The notes beneath the pieces are model-generated. The model saw only the letters and a program-made list of their open reading frames with translations. It was not told the origin of the DNA and ran no database searches. From Paracoccus spongiarum (GTDB lineage Bacteria > Pseudomonadota > Alphaproteobacteria > Rhodobacterales > Rhodobacteraceae), in assembly GCF_030732095.1 (NCBI RefSeq), contig NZ_JAVAMQ010000001.1, positions 338,431-402,430 on the forward strand: 64,000 nt of DNA. The letters run 5' to 3'. This document shows positions 8,889-17,605 of this stretch, in pieces; the stretch's first letter is position 1, and every line of letters begins with the position of its first letter. The position numbers were made by a program, and so were the translations under genes.

Positions 8889-10913
8889 TCAGGTCAGGCC
8901 GCGCCCCTTCAGCAGCGCCTCGACCCCCGGCATCCGCGCGCGGAAATCCAGCCACAGCCGGTCCGCCGGGGCCGCGCCGCCGCGCGACAGGATCGTGCGC
9001 TCCAGCCGTTCGGCCGTGGCCGCGTCGAAGATGTCGCCGGTCTCCTCGAAGGCCGCGAAGGCGTCGGCATCCATCACCTCGGACCACATGTAGCTGTAAT
9101 AGCCGCTTGCATAGCCGTCGCCGCTGAAGACATGGGCGAAATGCGGCGTGGCGTGGCGCATCGGAATGGCCGCCGGCGCCCCCAGCCCGGCCAGCAGCTC
9201 GGCCTGCCGCGCCATCGGGTCCTCGGGCGGGGCGCCGCGATGGAAGGCCAGGTCCACCAGCGCGCTTTCCAGGTACTCGATGGTGGCGAAGCCGGCATCG
9301 GCCCTGCCCGCCGCCAGCAGCCGGTCGCGCAGATCCGCCGGCAGCGGCGCGCCGGTCGCGTGGTGGCGGGCATGGGCATCCAGCACCGCGGGCTGTTCCA
9401 GCCAGTGTTCGTAGAGCTGGCTGGGAAGTTCGACGAAATCCTGCGCCACCGACGTCCCCGAGATCGAGGGCCAGTGCACATCCGACAGGATGTGATGGGT
9501 GGCGTGGCCGAACTCGTGAAACAGCGTGCGCGCGTCGTCCCAGGACAGCAGGGCCGGCCCGTCCTGCCCTGCGGGCGGGGTGAAGTTGCAGACATTGACC
9601 ACGATCGGCCGCCGGCCCGCGCCGATCCCGTGCTGCGTCTGCAGGGTCGAACACCACGCCCCCGACCGCTTGCCGGGACGGGCGAAGTAGTCGCCGATGA
9701 AGAGCGCCATCAGCCGCCCCTTGCGGGTGATGCGCCAGGCCCGCACATCGGGCGCCCATAGCGGCGCCTCGACCGGCTCGAACTCCAGCCCGAACAGGCG
9801 TCTCGCGACATCGAAGACCGCGCCCAGCATCGCATCCAGCGTCAGATAGGGCTTCACGTCGGAGGCGTCGAAATCATGGTCGCGCCGGCGCAGCCTTTCG
9901 GCGTAGAAGCGCCAGTCCCAGGGCTCCAGCGGGCCGTTTCCGCCATCCTCGGCCAGCATCGCCGTCAGCCGCGCCTCGTCCGCCGCGGCGCGGCGGCGCG
10001 CGGCCTGCCAGACCTCGCCCAGCAAAGCCTCGACCCGCACGGCCGAGCCCGCCATCTCGGGCTCGAGCCGGTAGGCCGCGAAATCCTCGTGGCCCAGCAA
10101 CCGCGCCCGTTCATGGCGCAGCGCCAGGATCTCGCGGGCCAGCGGCAGGTTGCTGGTCGCCGCGCCGCCCGCCCCCTGCCCCGATCCGCGTGCAGTCCAG
10201 GCCCGGAACGCGACCTCGCGCAGGGCGCGATCCTCGGCATGCTCCAGAAAGGGCACGATCAGCGACCGGTTCAGCGTCACCACCTGCCCGTCCATGCCGC
10301 GTTCGCGCGCGGCCAGGCGCATCGCCTCGACCAGCCAGCCGGGCAGGCCGCGCAGGCCGTCCTCGGGCACCGGCAGCACATAGTCGCGCTCATCGGCCAG
10401 CACGTTCTGGGCGAAGCCGGTGGTCAGCACGGCCATCCGGCTGCGGATCTCGGCCATCCGGTCGCGGGCCGCGCCCTCCAGCCCGGCACCGGCGCGGGTC
10501 AGGTCACGCAGCGCCAGTTCGGTGATGCGGCGGTCCTCGGGCGCAAGCCCGCCCGCCGCCGCGGCCACCGCCTTCACCCGCGCGTAAAGCCGCGGGTCCA
10601 TGCTGGTGCGGCTGTGATACGCCGCCAGACGCGGTGCGAAATCGCGCTGCAGCGCCTCGCGCGCGGGCGTCGAATCGACCGAGGCCAGCGTGTAGAAGAT
10701 CGACAGGACGCGGTTCAGCCCCTCCTCGGCCGTCTCCAGAGCCGCGACCGTGTTCAGGAAGCTGGCGGGTTCGGGATTGGCGGCGATCGCCTCGATCACC
10801 GCCTCGGCCTCGGCCAGGGCTGCGGCGAATCCCGGCGCGAAATCCGCGTCCTCGATCAGGTCGAAGCGCGGCAGCCCCTCGGGGCCGGTCCAGCGGGTCA
10901 GTTCGGGGTTCAT
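8889..10913 (-). CDS. M3-family oligopeptidase (oligopeptidase A / Dcp type)
   Basis: A 674-residue cytosolic zinc metallopeptidase that trims short peptides. The zinc site HEFGH is at residues 466-470 and the third ligand Glu495 is in DFVELPSQ. The substrate-side GYASGYYSYMW motif lies near residue 610. The length matches bacterial oligopeptidase A and peptidyl-dipeptidase Dcp; sequence alone does not separate the two here. There is no signal peptide. The start at 10913 has AGGAG-like bases upstream, and the MNPEL... opening fits the family better than the 28-codon upstream extension. It follows the MoeB-like gene by 28 bases on the same strand. Confidence 0.93.
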   Translation of the reverse strand: MNPELTRWTGPEGLPRFDLIEDADFAPGFAAALAEAEAVIEAIAANPEPASFLNTVAALETAEEGLNRVLSIFYTLASVDSTPAREALQRDFAPRLAAYHSRTSMDPRLYARVKAVAAAAGGLAPEDRRITELALRDLTRAGAGLEGAARDRMAEIRSRMAVLTTGFAQNVLADERDYVLPVPEDGLRGLPGWLVEAMRLAARERGMDGQVVTLNRSLIVPFLEHAEDRALREVAFRAWTARGSGQGAGGAATSNLPLAREILALRHERARLLGHEDFAAYRLEPEMAGSAVRVEALLGEVWQAARRRAAADEARLTAMLAEDGGNGPLEPWDWRFYAERLRRRDHDFDASDVKPYLTLDAMLGAVFDVARRLFGLEFEPVEAPLWAPDVRAWRITRKGRLMALFIGDYFARPGKRSGAWCSTLQTQHGIGAGRRPIVVNVCNFTPPAGQDGPALLSWDDARTLFHEFGHATHHILSDVHWPSISGTSVAQDFVELPSQLYEHWLEQPAVLDAHARHHATGAPLPADLRDRLLAAGRADAGFATIEYLESALVDLAFHRGAPPEDPMARQAELLAGLGAPAAIPMRHATPHFAHVFSGDGYASGYYSYMWSEVMDADAFAAFEETGDIFDAATAERLERTILSRGGAAPADRLWLDFRARMPGVEALLKGRGLT

Positions 10914-10941
10914 GCAGCTCTCCTGTGGCCGGGAGGCCAGC

Positions 10942-12018
10942 CTAGGATGGCTGCGCGGCGGTTTCCAGTGCCGCCGCCACGGTCCCGCAGATCGCACAAT
11001 CCGCGCGCCGCCTTGTGCGGATCATCCGGGTCTCGCCATGCAGCCCGTCGAAGATCAGCATGCGGTCGCGCAGGCCCTGGCCCGCCCCGGTCAGCAGCTT
11101 GATCGCCTCCAGCGCCATCATGCTGCCGACCACGCCGGGCAGCGCGCCGACCACCCCGGCCTCGGCGCAGGCGGGCGCCAGTCCCGCGGCCGGCGGCAGC
11201 GGAAACAGGCAGGCGAGGCAGGGCCCGCCCCGCGCCGGGTCATAGAGGGTCACCTGGCCTTCCCATTGCGCGATGGCACCGGCGATCAGCGGCACCCCGG
11301 CCGCCACCGCGGCACGGTTCACGCCGTCGCGGGCGGCGAAACTGTCGGTGCCGTCGATCACCAGATCATGCCCGGCCAGCAGCGCGGCATCCGCCGCGGT
11401 GACGCGCCGCAGCAGCGGCGTGACCGCGACATGCGGGTTCAGCGCCGCCATCGCGGCGGCGGCGGCCTCGGCCTTGGGCAACCCGCGCTGATCGGCGCGA
11501 AAGATCACCTGCCGCTGCAGGTTCGACAGGTCGACCCGGTCGTCATCGGCCAGCGTGATCCGCCCGACCCCGGCGGCCGCGAGGTAAAGACAGACAGGCG
11601 CGCCCAGACCGCCCGCGCCCACCACCAGCACCCGTGCGCCGCGCAGCCGCATCTGGCCGGCTCCGCCGATCTCGCGCAGCACCAGATGCCGGGCATAGCG
11701 GTCCAGCTCGTCCCCGCCCATCCCGGCATCGCCGCCCTCGGGCGGGGCGGCAGGCCGCAGCGCCGCCTCGGGCGCGCGGGCGCGCAAGCCGCGCAGCAGC
11801 GCGCGATAGCCGAGGATCGCCGCCACCACGCCGCCGCCGACCGCCCAGGTCGCGGCCGACCCGCCGACTAGGGCCGCCGCCCGACTGGCCGGCGCCAGCA
11901 GGTGCAGCAGGATGATCGTCAGCCACAGCCCGCCCAGCAGCGCCGCGAGGCGCGGGCCGGGAAGGCGCAGGAACCGCCCCAGGAGAAGGATGGCCGCCAG
12001 CAGCCACAGCCCGGCCAT
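10942..12018 (-). CDS. Membrane-anchored MoeB/ThiF/HesA-type adenylyltransferase
   Basis: This E1-like enzyme would adenylate the C-terminal glycine of a MoaD or ThiS sulfur carrier for molybdopterin or thiamine synthesis. The 358-residue protein first shows three hydrophobic stretches (about residues 2-18, 24-42 and 50-70). The ThiF domain starts near residue 105 and has the ATP motif GAGGLGAP (134-141), the DLSNLQRQ segment (163-170) and two zinc CxxC pairs (CLAC and CAIC). A Cys in PACAEAG is a candidate for thioester or persulfide chemistry. The GTG immediately before ATG 12018 is an alternative start. The membrane head is the unusual part. moaD/thiS partners are not in the window. Confidence 0.88.
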   Translation of the reverse strand: MAGLWLLAAILLLGRFLRLPGPRLAALLGGLWLTIILLHLLAPASRAAALVGGSAATWAVGGGVVAAILGYRALLRGLRARAPEAALRPAAPPEGGDAGMGGDELDRYARHLVLREIGGAGQMRLRGARVLVVGAGGLGAPVCLYLAAAGVGRITLADDDRVDLSNLQRQVIFRADQRGLPKAEAAAAAMAALNPHVAVTPLLRRVTAADAALLAGHDLVIDGTDSFAARDGVNRAAVAAGVPLIAGAIAQWEGQVTLYDPARGGPCLACLFPLPPAAGLAPACAEAGVVGALPGVVGSMMALEAIKLLTGAGQGLRDRMLIFDGLHGETRMIRTRRRADCAICGTVAAALETAAQPS

Positions 12019-12285
12019 CACCCGCCCCCGGTCAGGCCGGAACCGCCCGCGCCGCGCGCGGTCGCGCCGGGTTCGGCAACCTCGTCACAGACCGCCTGCG
12101 GCGCGGTCGCGGCCACCATCGGCGCGATGCGGCCGCCATCCGCGATGGGGCGGCGGTCTGCCCCAAGGGCGATCGGCGCGACCCCAAGAGGCCCGCGACG
12201 GTCACCCTCCCTGAACGGGGCGCGGGTGAACCGACTGCCGGTGTCGATCCTCCCCTCGTTCACCCTTTCGCCTGCGTCATGCCAA
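12019..12285. other. Short intergenic gap before the MoeB-like gene
   Basis: 267 bases separate the dut stop from the MoeB-like start on the same strand. A minus-strand frame of up to 94 codons is open through it and ends in a TGATG overlap with the MoeB-like start. Its composition is biased and I recognise no family, so it is not called as a gene. Confidence 0.4.
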
Positions 12286-12810
12286 CTACTCACGCTCATC
12301 AACCCGGTCCGTGTCGGCGGTCTTGATGGTCATGCCGACGCCCGTCGAGCCAAAGCCACCCCCGCTCCGCCGGGTCGTGGCCGAAAACTCCTGCACGACA
12401 GTGAAGCAGGGCCTCAGGACCGGGACGAAAAGCATCTGCGCGATCCGCTCCCCGGGCGCGATGACGATCGGCTGCGTATCGGGGCTGCTGCGGTTCCAGA
12501 CGCTTATGAACACTTGTCCGGTGTAGTCGGCGTCGACCACACCGGTCAGGTTTCCAAGCACGAGCCCCTTCCTGTGGCCCAACCCCGATCGCGGGACGAT
12601 GACAGCGGTCACAGACGGATCGGCGATGTGAATCGCCATGCCCGACGGAACCAGGACGGCAGGGGCGCCGGGCGGGATCGTCATCGGCGCATCCGGACAC
12701 GCATAGAGATCAATCCCGGCGGCCATCGCCGACTGATAGCGCGGCAGCCCCCAGTCCCGAAGTCGGGGATCCAGGACTTTGACCTCGACCGTGAGGGGGG
12801 GGTAATCCAT
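12286..12810 (-). CDS. dut: dUTPase of gamma/beta-proteobacterial type
   Basis: Dut hydrolyses dUTP to dUMP, keeping uracil out of DNA and feeding thymidylate synthesis; it is a homotrimer. All five family motifs are visible in 174 residues: AAGIDLYA (1), PRSGLGHRKG (2), GVVDADYTG with catalytic Asp (3), GERIAQM (4) and GGGFGSTG (5). IHIADPS and SVWNRSS are close to the Escherichia coli enzyme, unlike the usual alphaproteobacterial version, so it may have been acquired by transfer. The C-terminus runs about 15 residues past motif 5. The start at 12810 has GAGGTG 8 bases upstream; the frame is open for 149 codons beyond it without family similarity. It borders a gene-poor tract. Confidence 0.93.
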   Translation of the reverse strand: MDYPPLTVEVKVLDPRLRDWGLPRYQSAMAAGIDLYACPDAPMTIPPGAPAVLVPSGMAIHIADPSVTAVIVPRSGLGHRKGLVLGNLTGVVDADYTGQVFISVWNRSSPDTQPIVIAPGERIAQMLFVPVLRPCFTVVQEFSATTRRSGGGFGSTGVGMTIKTADTDRVDERE

Positions 12811-15071
12811 GTCAGTTTCACCTCGGGTGCAAGCCGCGTCCGGCCCTTGTTCCCCGACGCGGGCCAACATATCACCCCGCAGGCAGCGGTCAAGGAACTG
12901 TCTCCGGGTGTCGACGGGCCGCTCGGCCATGCGTCCGCCGCAGATCGGGATCGTCGGCGGTGACTTTGCCGATAGCCCCGGCGCCAAGCCCCGCTGCAGC
13001 GCCGGAAGGCCGCCGGGCGCACCGCCCGGACGGGATCGGTCGGTGGACGCCGAGCGTTCCGGTCCCGGCATCGGCAGCACGACCGAAACGCGCGCTTCCC
13101 GCCCGTTTCGCATGGGAAATATCCGCCCAACTGCCCTCCAGGGGGGCATGAATGCGGTTGTTGCCCAACCTTTTCGCTGCAGACATGAAAGCCGAAACGC
13201 AGTCGGTCGATGCGGGACGGACGAACCTCGGCGTCGGTTTGCGCCGCCCGGCGTCATGCGCGTCGCGCCCGATCAAGGCAACCGGGTTCAGGCCGGCCGC
13301 GACACAGGGGGCGAGCCCCCTGGGATCAGCGTGGATCTGGCACGCAGGCCGACACTGCGCCTGTCGCTGGATCCTTGCGTCGCCCCCTCGGAACGGGCGG
13401 TCGATCTCTGCGCCTCGGGGCGCAAGGATGCGTCGCAGGGCCGCCTGCTTGCCGTCGATCCCGAGCACGCCCGCATTCTCACCCCCGCCCCGGCCTTGCC
13501 CGAAGAGCGAGCGTCGGTATCTGGTGGCATCCCACCGCAGGCCCCCGGACGAGGATCCGCCTGTCGCCCGGGGGACCCATCGTTGCGGCGCCGGTGCGGT
13601 GCCACTGCAGCGCAAACCGGGGGCCGGATGCTGTTACTCCCAGGCGTCGCGTTGTCTTCGTTCCGCTGCGCCGCCCACCCGGATGTCGATGCCTGCAGCA
13701 GCCTGGCCCCCGGTGCAGCCGATTGACAGAGACCGGGGCCCGCGGGCCGGAACAAGGGGTCAACCCGCCGCCTGTCAGGCAAGTGCCCGATGAGCGCAGT
13801 GCCCCGCGCGTCCGGCCCGGGGCTGTTGGTCATCGAGGTTGAAAGGCGCGGTCCATGATGTCCGGGACGAGGACATGGACGACGACGACGGGAACGTGGA
13901 CCGGCCCTGCACATGCCGACACATCGGCGACCTCCGACATGGGCCACCCCTCCTCCGGCGCCGGTCCTCGGTGTCCCCTGCATCCTGCCGTCAACAGCGC
14001 CCCCTCGCGCAGGATCGCACGGGCTGGCGGTCGATGAAGTCCCGGCCCCGCCCGGCGCGGATGACACGAGCCATCTTGGGTCGCGCGACCTGAAATCCTG
14101 CGTCCCGGACGGGCCGTGGACATGGCAGGGCCAGACAGCGCGACCAAGCCGGCCGTCGCGATGGCCTTGAGGATGCATCGTGCTGCCTGCTGCGGGGCGC
14201 GGACTGGCCCTTCCGTCGACCTGATCGCATGATCTTCCACGCGGGGGGCGATCCTGGTCCTGCACAATCGCCGACGCTGCGCGAACCCCGGCGGGACCCG
14301 CGAAGGACATCGCGGCCGCAGCACCCGGGAAAGGCGCCCATCGTCATGCGCAGCAGATTGCTGACCGCGACCTGCTGTCCCGCACCCCCCGTCCCCAGGG
14401 CGTTTGCGGCCGGAGCCAGGCCCGCCTGACCGAAATCCTGGCGCGCGCCGCGGGCGAAGGCCGAGCCGCGCGGAAGGAAGGGTATGGCTGGCGGCTGCGT
14501 GCCGTCGGCAGGACCGCGGAAGCCTTTGTCGGGATCTGTCGCGGCCGCATGAAGATGGAACCCGCGCCGCGTCCTGGTCCGACCTTCGCCCGGGTCCGCG
14601 CGGCGCGCGATGGGCTGCGCCGGACCCGGGACCGGATGCTGGACGGCGGTATCGGGTCCATGCCTGCGGGCCGCGTGCCGCAGAACGGCACCGGCTTTCC
14701 CGAACAGCTTATGCCGACGGCCCACAACGTGGTCCCCAGGTCGGCGCTCGAGCCGGTCGGCCGGATGCGTCGGCCCTGAAAGGACCGGACGCGGGGGAGC
14801 ACCGTGACGCATCCGCCTGCCTCATCGGCATCGCGCCGGCATCCCGAAGCGCAAGTCACCCCTCGCCAGGGATGGGGCGCGGGCTTCCGCATAGGTCACG
14901 AGGACCGACGCCGCGGCATCGGCTGACGAAGGCGGTGACCCGGGCAGCGGCACCGGGCGGGCGCTGTTCGGGCGGCGGCGGACAAGGACGCGGCGCCATC
15001 CGGCCACACTGGCAGCAGCACCGCGATCCGGGGGCTGCCGCCATGACCGATCCCGAGGGGCTGCGCGCCAC
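12811..15071. other. Gene-poor tract, possibly decayed DNA
   Basis: About 2.3 kb between dut and the infC terminator holds no reading frame I can tie to a family. Open frames exist on both strands, but they overlap one another, are rich in Arg/Pro/Gly and lack good ribosome sites. Minus-strand fragments near 14350-14560 (for example QQVAVSNLLRMTMGAF) and a signal-peptide-like stretch near 14100-14170 (AIATAGLVALSGPAMS) look like scraps of former genes but are in different frames. Hairpins occur at 13305-13322 (CAGGGGGC/GCCCCCTG) and as a larger imperfect inverted repeat at 13371-13429. This may be a degenerate accessory segment. Confidence 0.45.
13371..13429. repeat. Imperfect long inverted repeat in the gene-poor tract
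   Basis: ATCCTTGCG then CCCC on the left (13371-13386) is mirrored by GGGGCGCAAGGAT on the right (13417-13429), with a 3-base bulge and about 30 bases between. Flanking bases extend the similarity weakly. It could fold as an RNA hairpin or be a chance palindrome in GC-rich DNA. Confidence 0.35.
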
Positions 15072-15072
15072 G

Positions 15073-15104
15073 AAAAAGGCCGCGCGGCGATGCCTGCGCG
15101 GCCT
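15073..15104 (-). terminator. Intrinsic terminator of infC
   Basis: Read on the minus strand: AGGCCGCGC, a 10-base loop, GCGCGGCCT, then TTTTT. The plus-strand arms are 15077-15085 and 15096-15104, with the A run at 15073-15077. It lies 22 bases after the infC stop codon. Confidence 0.88.
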
Positions 15105-15126
15105 GTGGCACCGGTCGGACGCGGCC

Positions 15127-15666
15127 CTAGCGTGGCGCGATCATCATCACCATCTGCCGGCCTTCCAGCTTGGGCATGGCCTCGACCTTGCCGGCCTCGC
15201 CGACATCGTCGCGCACCCGGTTCAGCAGGTCCAGCCCCAGGTCCTGGTGGGCCATCTCGCGGCCGCGAAAGCGCAGGGTGACCTTCACCTTGTCGCCGCC
15301 CTCGAGGAATTTCATCACGTTGCGCATCTTCACGTCATAGTCGTGGGTGTCGGTCCCGGGCCGGAACTTCACCTCCTTGATGTCGATGATCTTCTGCTTC
15401 TTGCGCGCCTCGGCCTCGCGCTTCTGCTGTTCGTACTTGAACTTGCCAAGATCCATGACCTTGCAGACCGGCGGGGTGGCGTTGGGCGAGATCTCGACCA
15501 GGTCCAGCCCGGCATCGCGCGCCATGTCGAGACCGACCGAGGGCGGCACGACGCCGACATTCTCTCCATCGGGTCCGATCAGGCGGATTTCGGAAACGCG
15601 GATGCGTTCGTTGACACGGGGGCCGGTGTCACGGGTGGGCGGTGCATTATGCGGTCGGCGGGCTAT
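15127..15666 (-). CDS. infC: Translation initiation factor IF-3, apparent ATA start
   Basis: IF-3 binds the 30S subunit, prevents premature 50S joining and rejects non-canonical start codons. From the ATA at 15666-15664 the product is 179 residues, the normal length. It opens with [20 protein letters not shown], continues through [17 protein letters not shown] and ends with [11 protein letters not shown]. No ATG, GTG or TTG lies in frame before the conserved N-terminus; the first in-frame one is GTG 15549, which would remove about 39 conserved residues. A strong AAAGGAG (15680-15674) sits 7 bases before the ATA. Rare start codons in infC (AUU in E. coli) are known to give autoregulation by IF-3, and the same is inferred here. 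Its promoter and terminator are both visible. Confidence 0.93.
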   Translation of the reverse strand: MARRPHNAPPTRDTGPRVNERIRVSEIRLIGPDGENVGVVPPSVGLDMARDAGLDLVEISPNATPPVCKVMDLGKFKYEQQKREAEARKKQKIIDIKEVKFRPGTDTHDYDVKMRNVMKFLEGGDKVKVTLRFRGREMAHQDLGLDLLNRVRDDVGEAGKVEAMPKLEGRQMVMMIAPR

Positions 15667-15673
15667 GGCGTTG

Positions 15674-15680
15674 CTCCTTT
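15674..15680 (-). promoter_or_regulatory. Ribosome binding site that fixes the infC ATA start
   Basis: AAAGGAG read on the minus strand ends 7 bases before the ATA codon at 15666-15664. It is the only strong site in the region and supports the non-canonical start. Confidence 0.75.
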
Positions 15681-15704
15681 TATGGCCATGGCTGGAATAG
15701 ACCG

Positions 15705-15733
15705 AAAATAATCGTGAGGACAGTGCGATTCAA
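15705..15733 (-). promoter_or_regulatory. Putative sigma-70 promoter of infC
   Basis: On the minus strand TTGAAT (15733-15728) and TATTTT (15710-15705) are spaced by 17 bases. Transcription would begin near 15697, giving a leader of about 30 bases before the ATA start. Confidence 0.5.
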
Positions 15734-15881
15734 CCGGATTTGGCGCCCTGCGCGCCGCAAGGGGCGGGTTTCGCGGCGATTTCGGCGGGGCAACCGGATC
15801 GCGGGCGGCTTTTCCGCGTTCGGTTGCTGTGACATAACCCCGACGGGCGCCGTTGCGCGCCGCTTGCGAAAGACCGTTGCC

Positions 15882-16577
15882 ATGCGCCTTCTTCTGCCGC
15901 TGACCGTGATTCTCGCCCTTGGCCTGGGCGGCGCCTGGTGGTGGACGCAGCCCGGTCCCGAGGATTCCGAGGCCATCGCGCAACCGGCGGCCCTGCCCGC
16001 CACGCCGGCCGGCGAGGCCGCGGAAATCGCCGACGCCGCGGCCGAGGAGGCCCGGGAGGCGGCCGACACCGCAGCCAAGGCCGCGACCGGCGATGCGCCG
16101 CGTGCCGAAGTCGGCGAGGCGGGGACCGCGGCGGCCGATGCGGCAGCCGATGCGGCAGCCATCGCGGCCGACGCCGCCGCCGAGGCGGTGCGCGCCGCCG
16201 AGGACAGCGACGCAGGCGCCGTCGCCGCGACCGAGGCCGAGGCCGCCGCCGAGGCCGCCATCGCCGCCGCGGACCGCGCCGCCGAAGCGGTGGCCGCGCC
16301 CCCCACCGCCACCGAGGCCGCGACCGTGGCCGGCGACGCCGCCGCCGAGGCGGCCGCGGCTGCCGCCGCAGCGGCGGACGCCACCGCCACCGCCGCCCGC
16401 ATCGAGACGCTGCTGACGCCCGAGGGCTTCGACGCCGCGCAGGTCATGTCGATCATCGACCGCGCCGCCATCCCCGAGACGCAAAAAGCGACCCTGCGCC
16501 GGCTGGTCGAGACCTCGGCCGGCAATCCCGACCTGCTGCGCGAGGCGCTGGCGCAGGTCAGGGCCGTGATGCCATGA
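15882..16577 (+). CDS. Ala-rich membrane-anchored protein of unknown function
   Basis: 231 residues. The start MRLLLPLTVILALGLGGAWW is a hydrophobic signal or anchor helix. Residues ~35-170 are an Ala/Glu/Asp/Thr-rich low-complexity stretch with repeated EAA, DAAA and AAEA units, probably a long helix or coiled region outside the inner membrane. The last ~60 residues (from RIETLLTPEGFDAAQVMSII to LREALAQVRAVMP) are normal in composition and look like a small conserved helical domain. The ribosome site is weak. The stop overlaps the start of the next gene in ATGA, so the two are translationally coupled. No known function is recognised; the low-complexity part makes homology searching unreliable. 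Confidence 0.75.
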   Translation: MRLLLPLTVILALGLGGAWWWTQPGPEDSEAIAQPAALPATPAGEAAEIADAAAEEAREAADTAAKAATGDAPRAEVGEAGTAAADAAADAAAIAADAAAEAVRAAEDSDAGAVAATEAEAAAEAAIAAADRAAEAVAAPPTATEAATVAGDAAAEAAAAAAAAADATATAARIETLLTPEGFDAAQVMSIIDRAAIPETQKATLRRLVETSAGNPDLLREALAQVRAVMP

Positions 16578-17461
16578 CGCCCGCGGCCGCGGCACCGCCG
16601 ACGCCGACGCTGGAACGCTACCTGCGCGGCCGCCCCGCGGCGCTGTCCTGCGGGCCGCTGGCGATCCTGCTGATCGAGGATGGCGCGGCGATCCGCGAGA
16701 CACTGGACCATCACCTGCAGGCGGGGTTCAGGCACATCCTGGCGCTGTCGCCCGAACCCGTCCTGCTGCCCGACGAGATGGACGATCGGGTCACCAACCT
16801 GCTGTGGAACACCCGCCGGCCCGCGGCCCATGTCGATGCGGTCAACGCCGTGATCGCGGCGGTGCCCGAGGGAACCTGGCTGTTTTACGCCTTCAACGCC
16901 GAGTTTCTCTTCTACCCCTTCGCCGAGTCGCGCAGCATCGGCGAGATGCTGGCCTTCCACACCGAGGAACGGCGCGAGGCGATGCTGTCCTATGTGATCG
17001 ACCTCTACGCCCCCGACCTTGATCGCGCGCCCGACGCCGTGGACCTGAACGAGGCGATGTTCGACCGCAGCGGCTATTTCGCACTTGGCCGGCCCGGCCC
17101 CGACGGCCAGCTTCTGCCCCGCCAGTTGGACTTCCACGGCGGGCTGCGCTGGCGGTTCGAGGAATACCTGCCCGCCGACCGCCGCCGCATCGACCGGATC
17201 GGCCTGTTCCGCGCCCGCAAGGGCCTGCGGATCACCGCCGACCACCGCTTCAACATCGAGGAATACAACACCTATGCCTGCGCCTGGCATCACAACCTGA
17301 CCGCCGCGATCCTGTCCTTCCGGGTCGCCAAGGCGCTTGTCGGCAATCCCGGCTCGCGCGAGCGGATCGGCGGCTTTACCTGGCGCAACTCGCAGCGGTT
17401 CGACTGGTCCTCGCAGCAGCTGATGGATATGGGCCTGATCGAGCCGGGCCAGTGGTTCTGA
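16574..17461 (+). CDS. Uncharacterised cytosolic protein, possibly glycosyltransferase-like
   Basis: 295 residues without a signal peptide or membrane helices. The opening LAILLIEDGAAIRETLDHHLQAGF resembles the first beta-alpha unit of GT-A (family 2/92-like) transferases acting on a small nucleotide sugar. Aromatic-rich segments follow (GTWLFYAFNAEFLFYPFAES, NTYACAWHHNLTA, GFTWRNSQRFDWSSQQ). I do not see a clear DxD motif in the usual place, so the enzymatic call is tentative. It overlaps the Ala-rich membrane protein by 4 bases and the two probably act together. It lies upstream of fabA but 144 bases away with its own probable promoter between. Confidence 0.6.
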   Translation: MTPAAAAPPTPTLERYLRGRPAALSCGPLAILLIEDGAAIRETLDHHLQAGFRHILALSPEPVLLPDEMDDRVTNLLWNTRRPAAHVDAVNAVIAAVPEGTWLFYAFNAEFLFYPFAESRSIGEMLAFHTEERREAMLSYVIDLYAPDLDRAPDAVDLNEAMFDRSGYFALGRPGPDGQLLPRQLDFHGGLRWRFEEYLPADRRRIDRIGLFRARKGLRITADHRFNIEEYNTYACAWHHNLTAAILSFRVAKALVGNPGSRERIGGFTWRNSQRFDWSSQQLMDMGLIEPGQWF

Positions 17462-17516
17462 CCGCCCCCCCGGCGCCTCGGACGGGCGGCGCGGCGGGCC
17501 GGGTGGCGTCATCTCT

Positions 17517-17546
17517 TTGACTTGCACCGACTTTGCCGCGAGTGAT
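17517..17546 (+). promoter_or_regulatory. Possible promoter of the fabABI operon
   Basis: A good TTGACT box at 17517-17522 is followed after 18 bases by AGTGAT (17541-17546), a weak -10. It lies 60 bases before the fabA start, the only consensus-like element in the gap. Confidence 0.3.
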
Positions 17547-17605
17547 AGACCGGGCTGCAACGTGAACGCGGACGGAACGACCGCCGCGAAGGAAGGCAGG
17601 ACCGC

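Noticed and set aside
12018..12302. Minus-strand frame of up to 94 codons ending in TGATG at the MoeB-like start
   Set aside because: The coupling-like overlap is suggestive, but the start overlaps dut, composition is biased, and no family is recognisable.
15663..15689. Eight-codon leader frame (MAIKGATP) whose TAG overlaps the infC ATA start
   Set aside because: It has no ribosome site and its ATG would be only about 8 bases from the predicted transcript start. The overlap is attractive for regulation but not supported.
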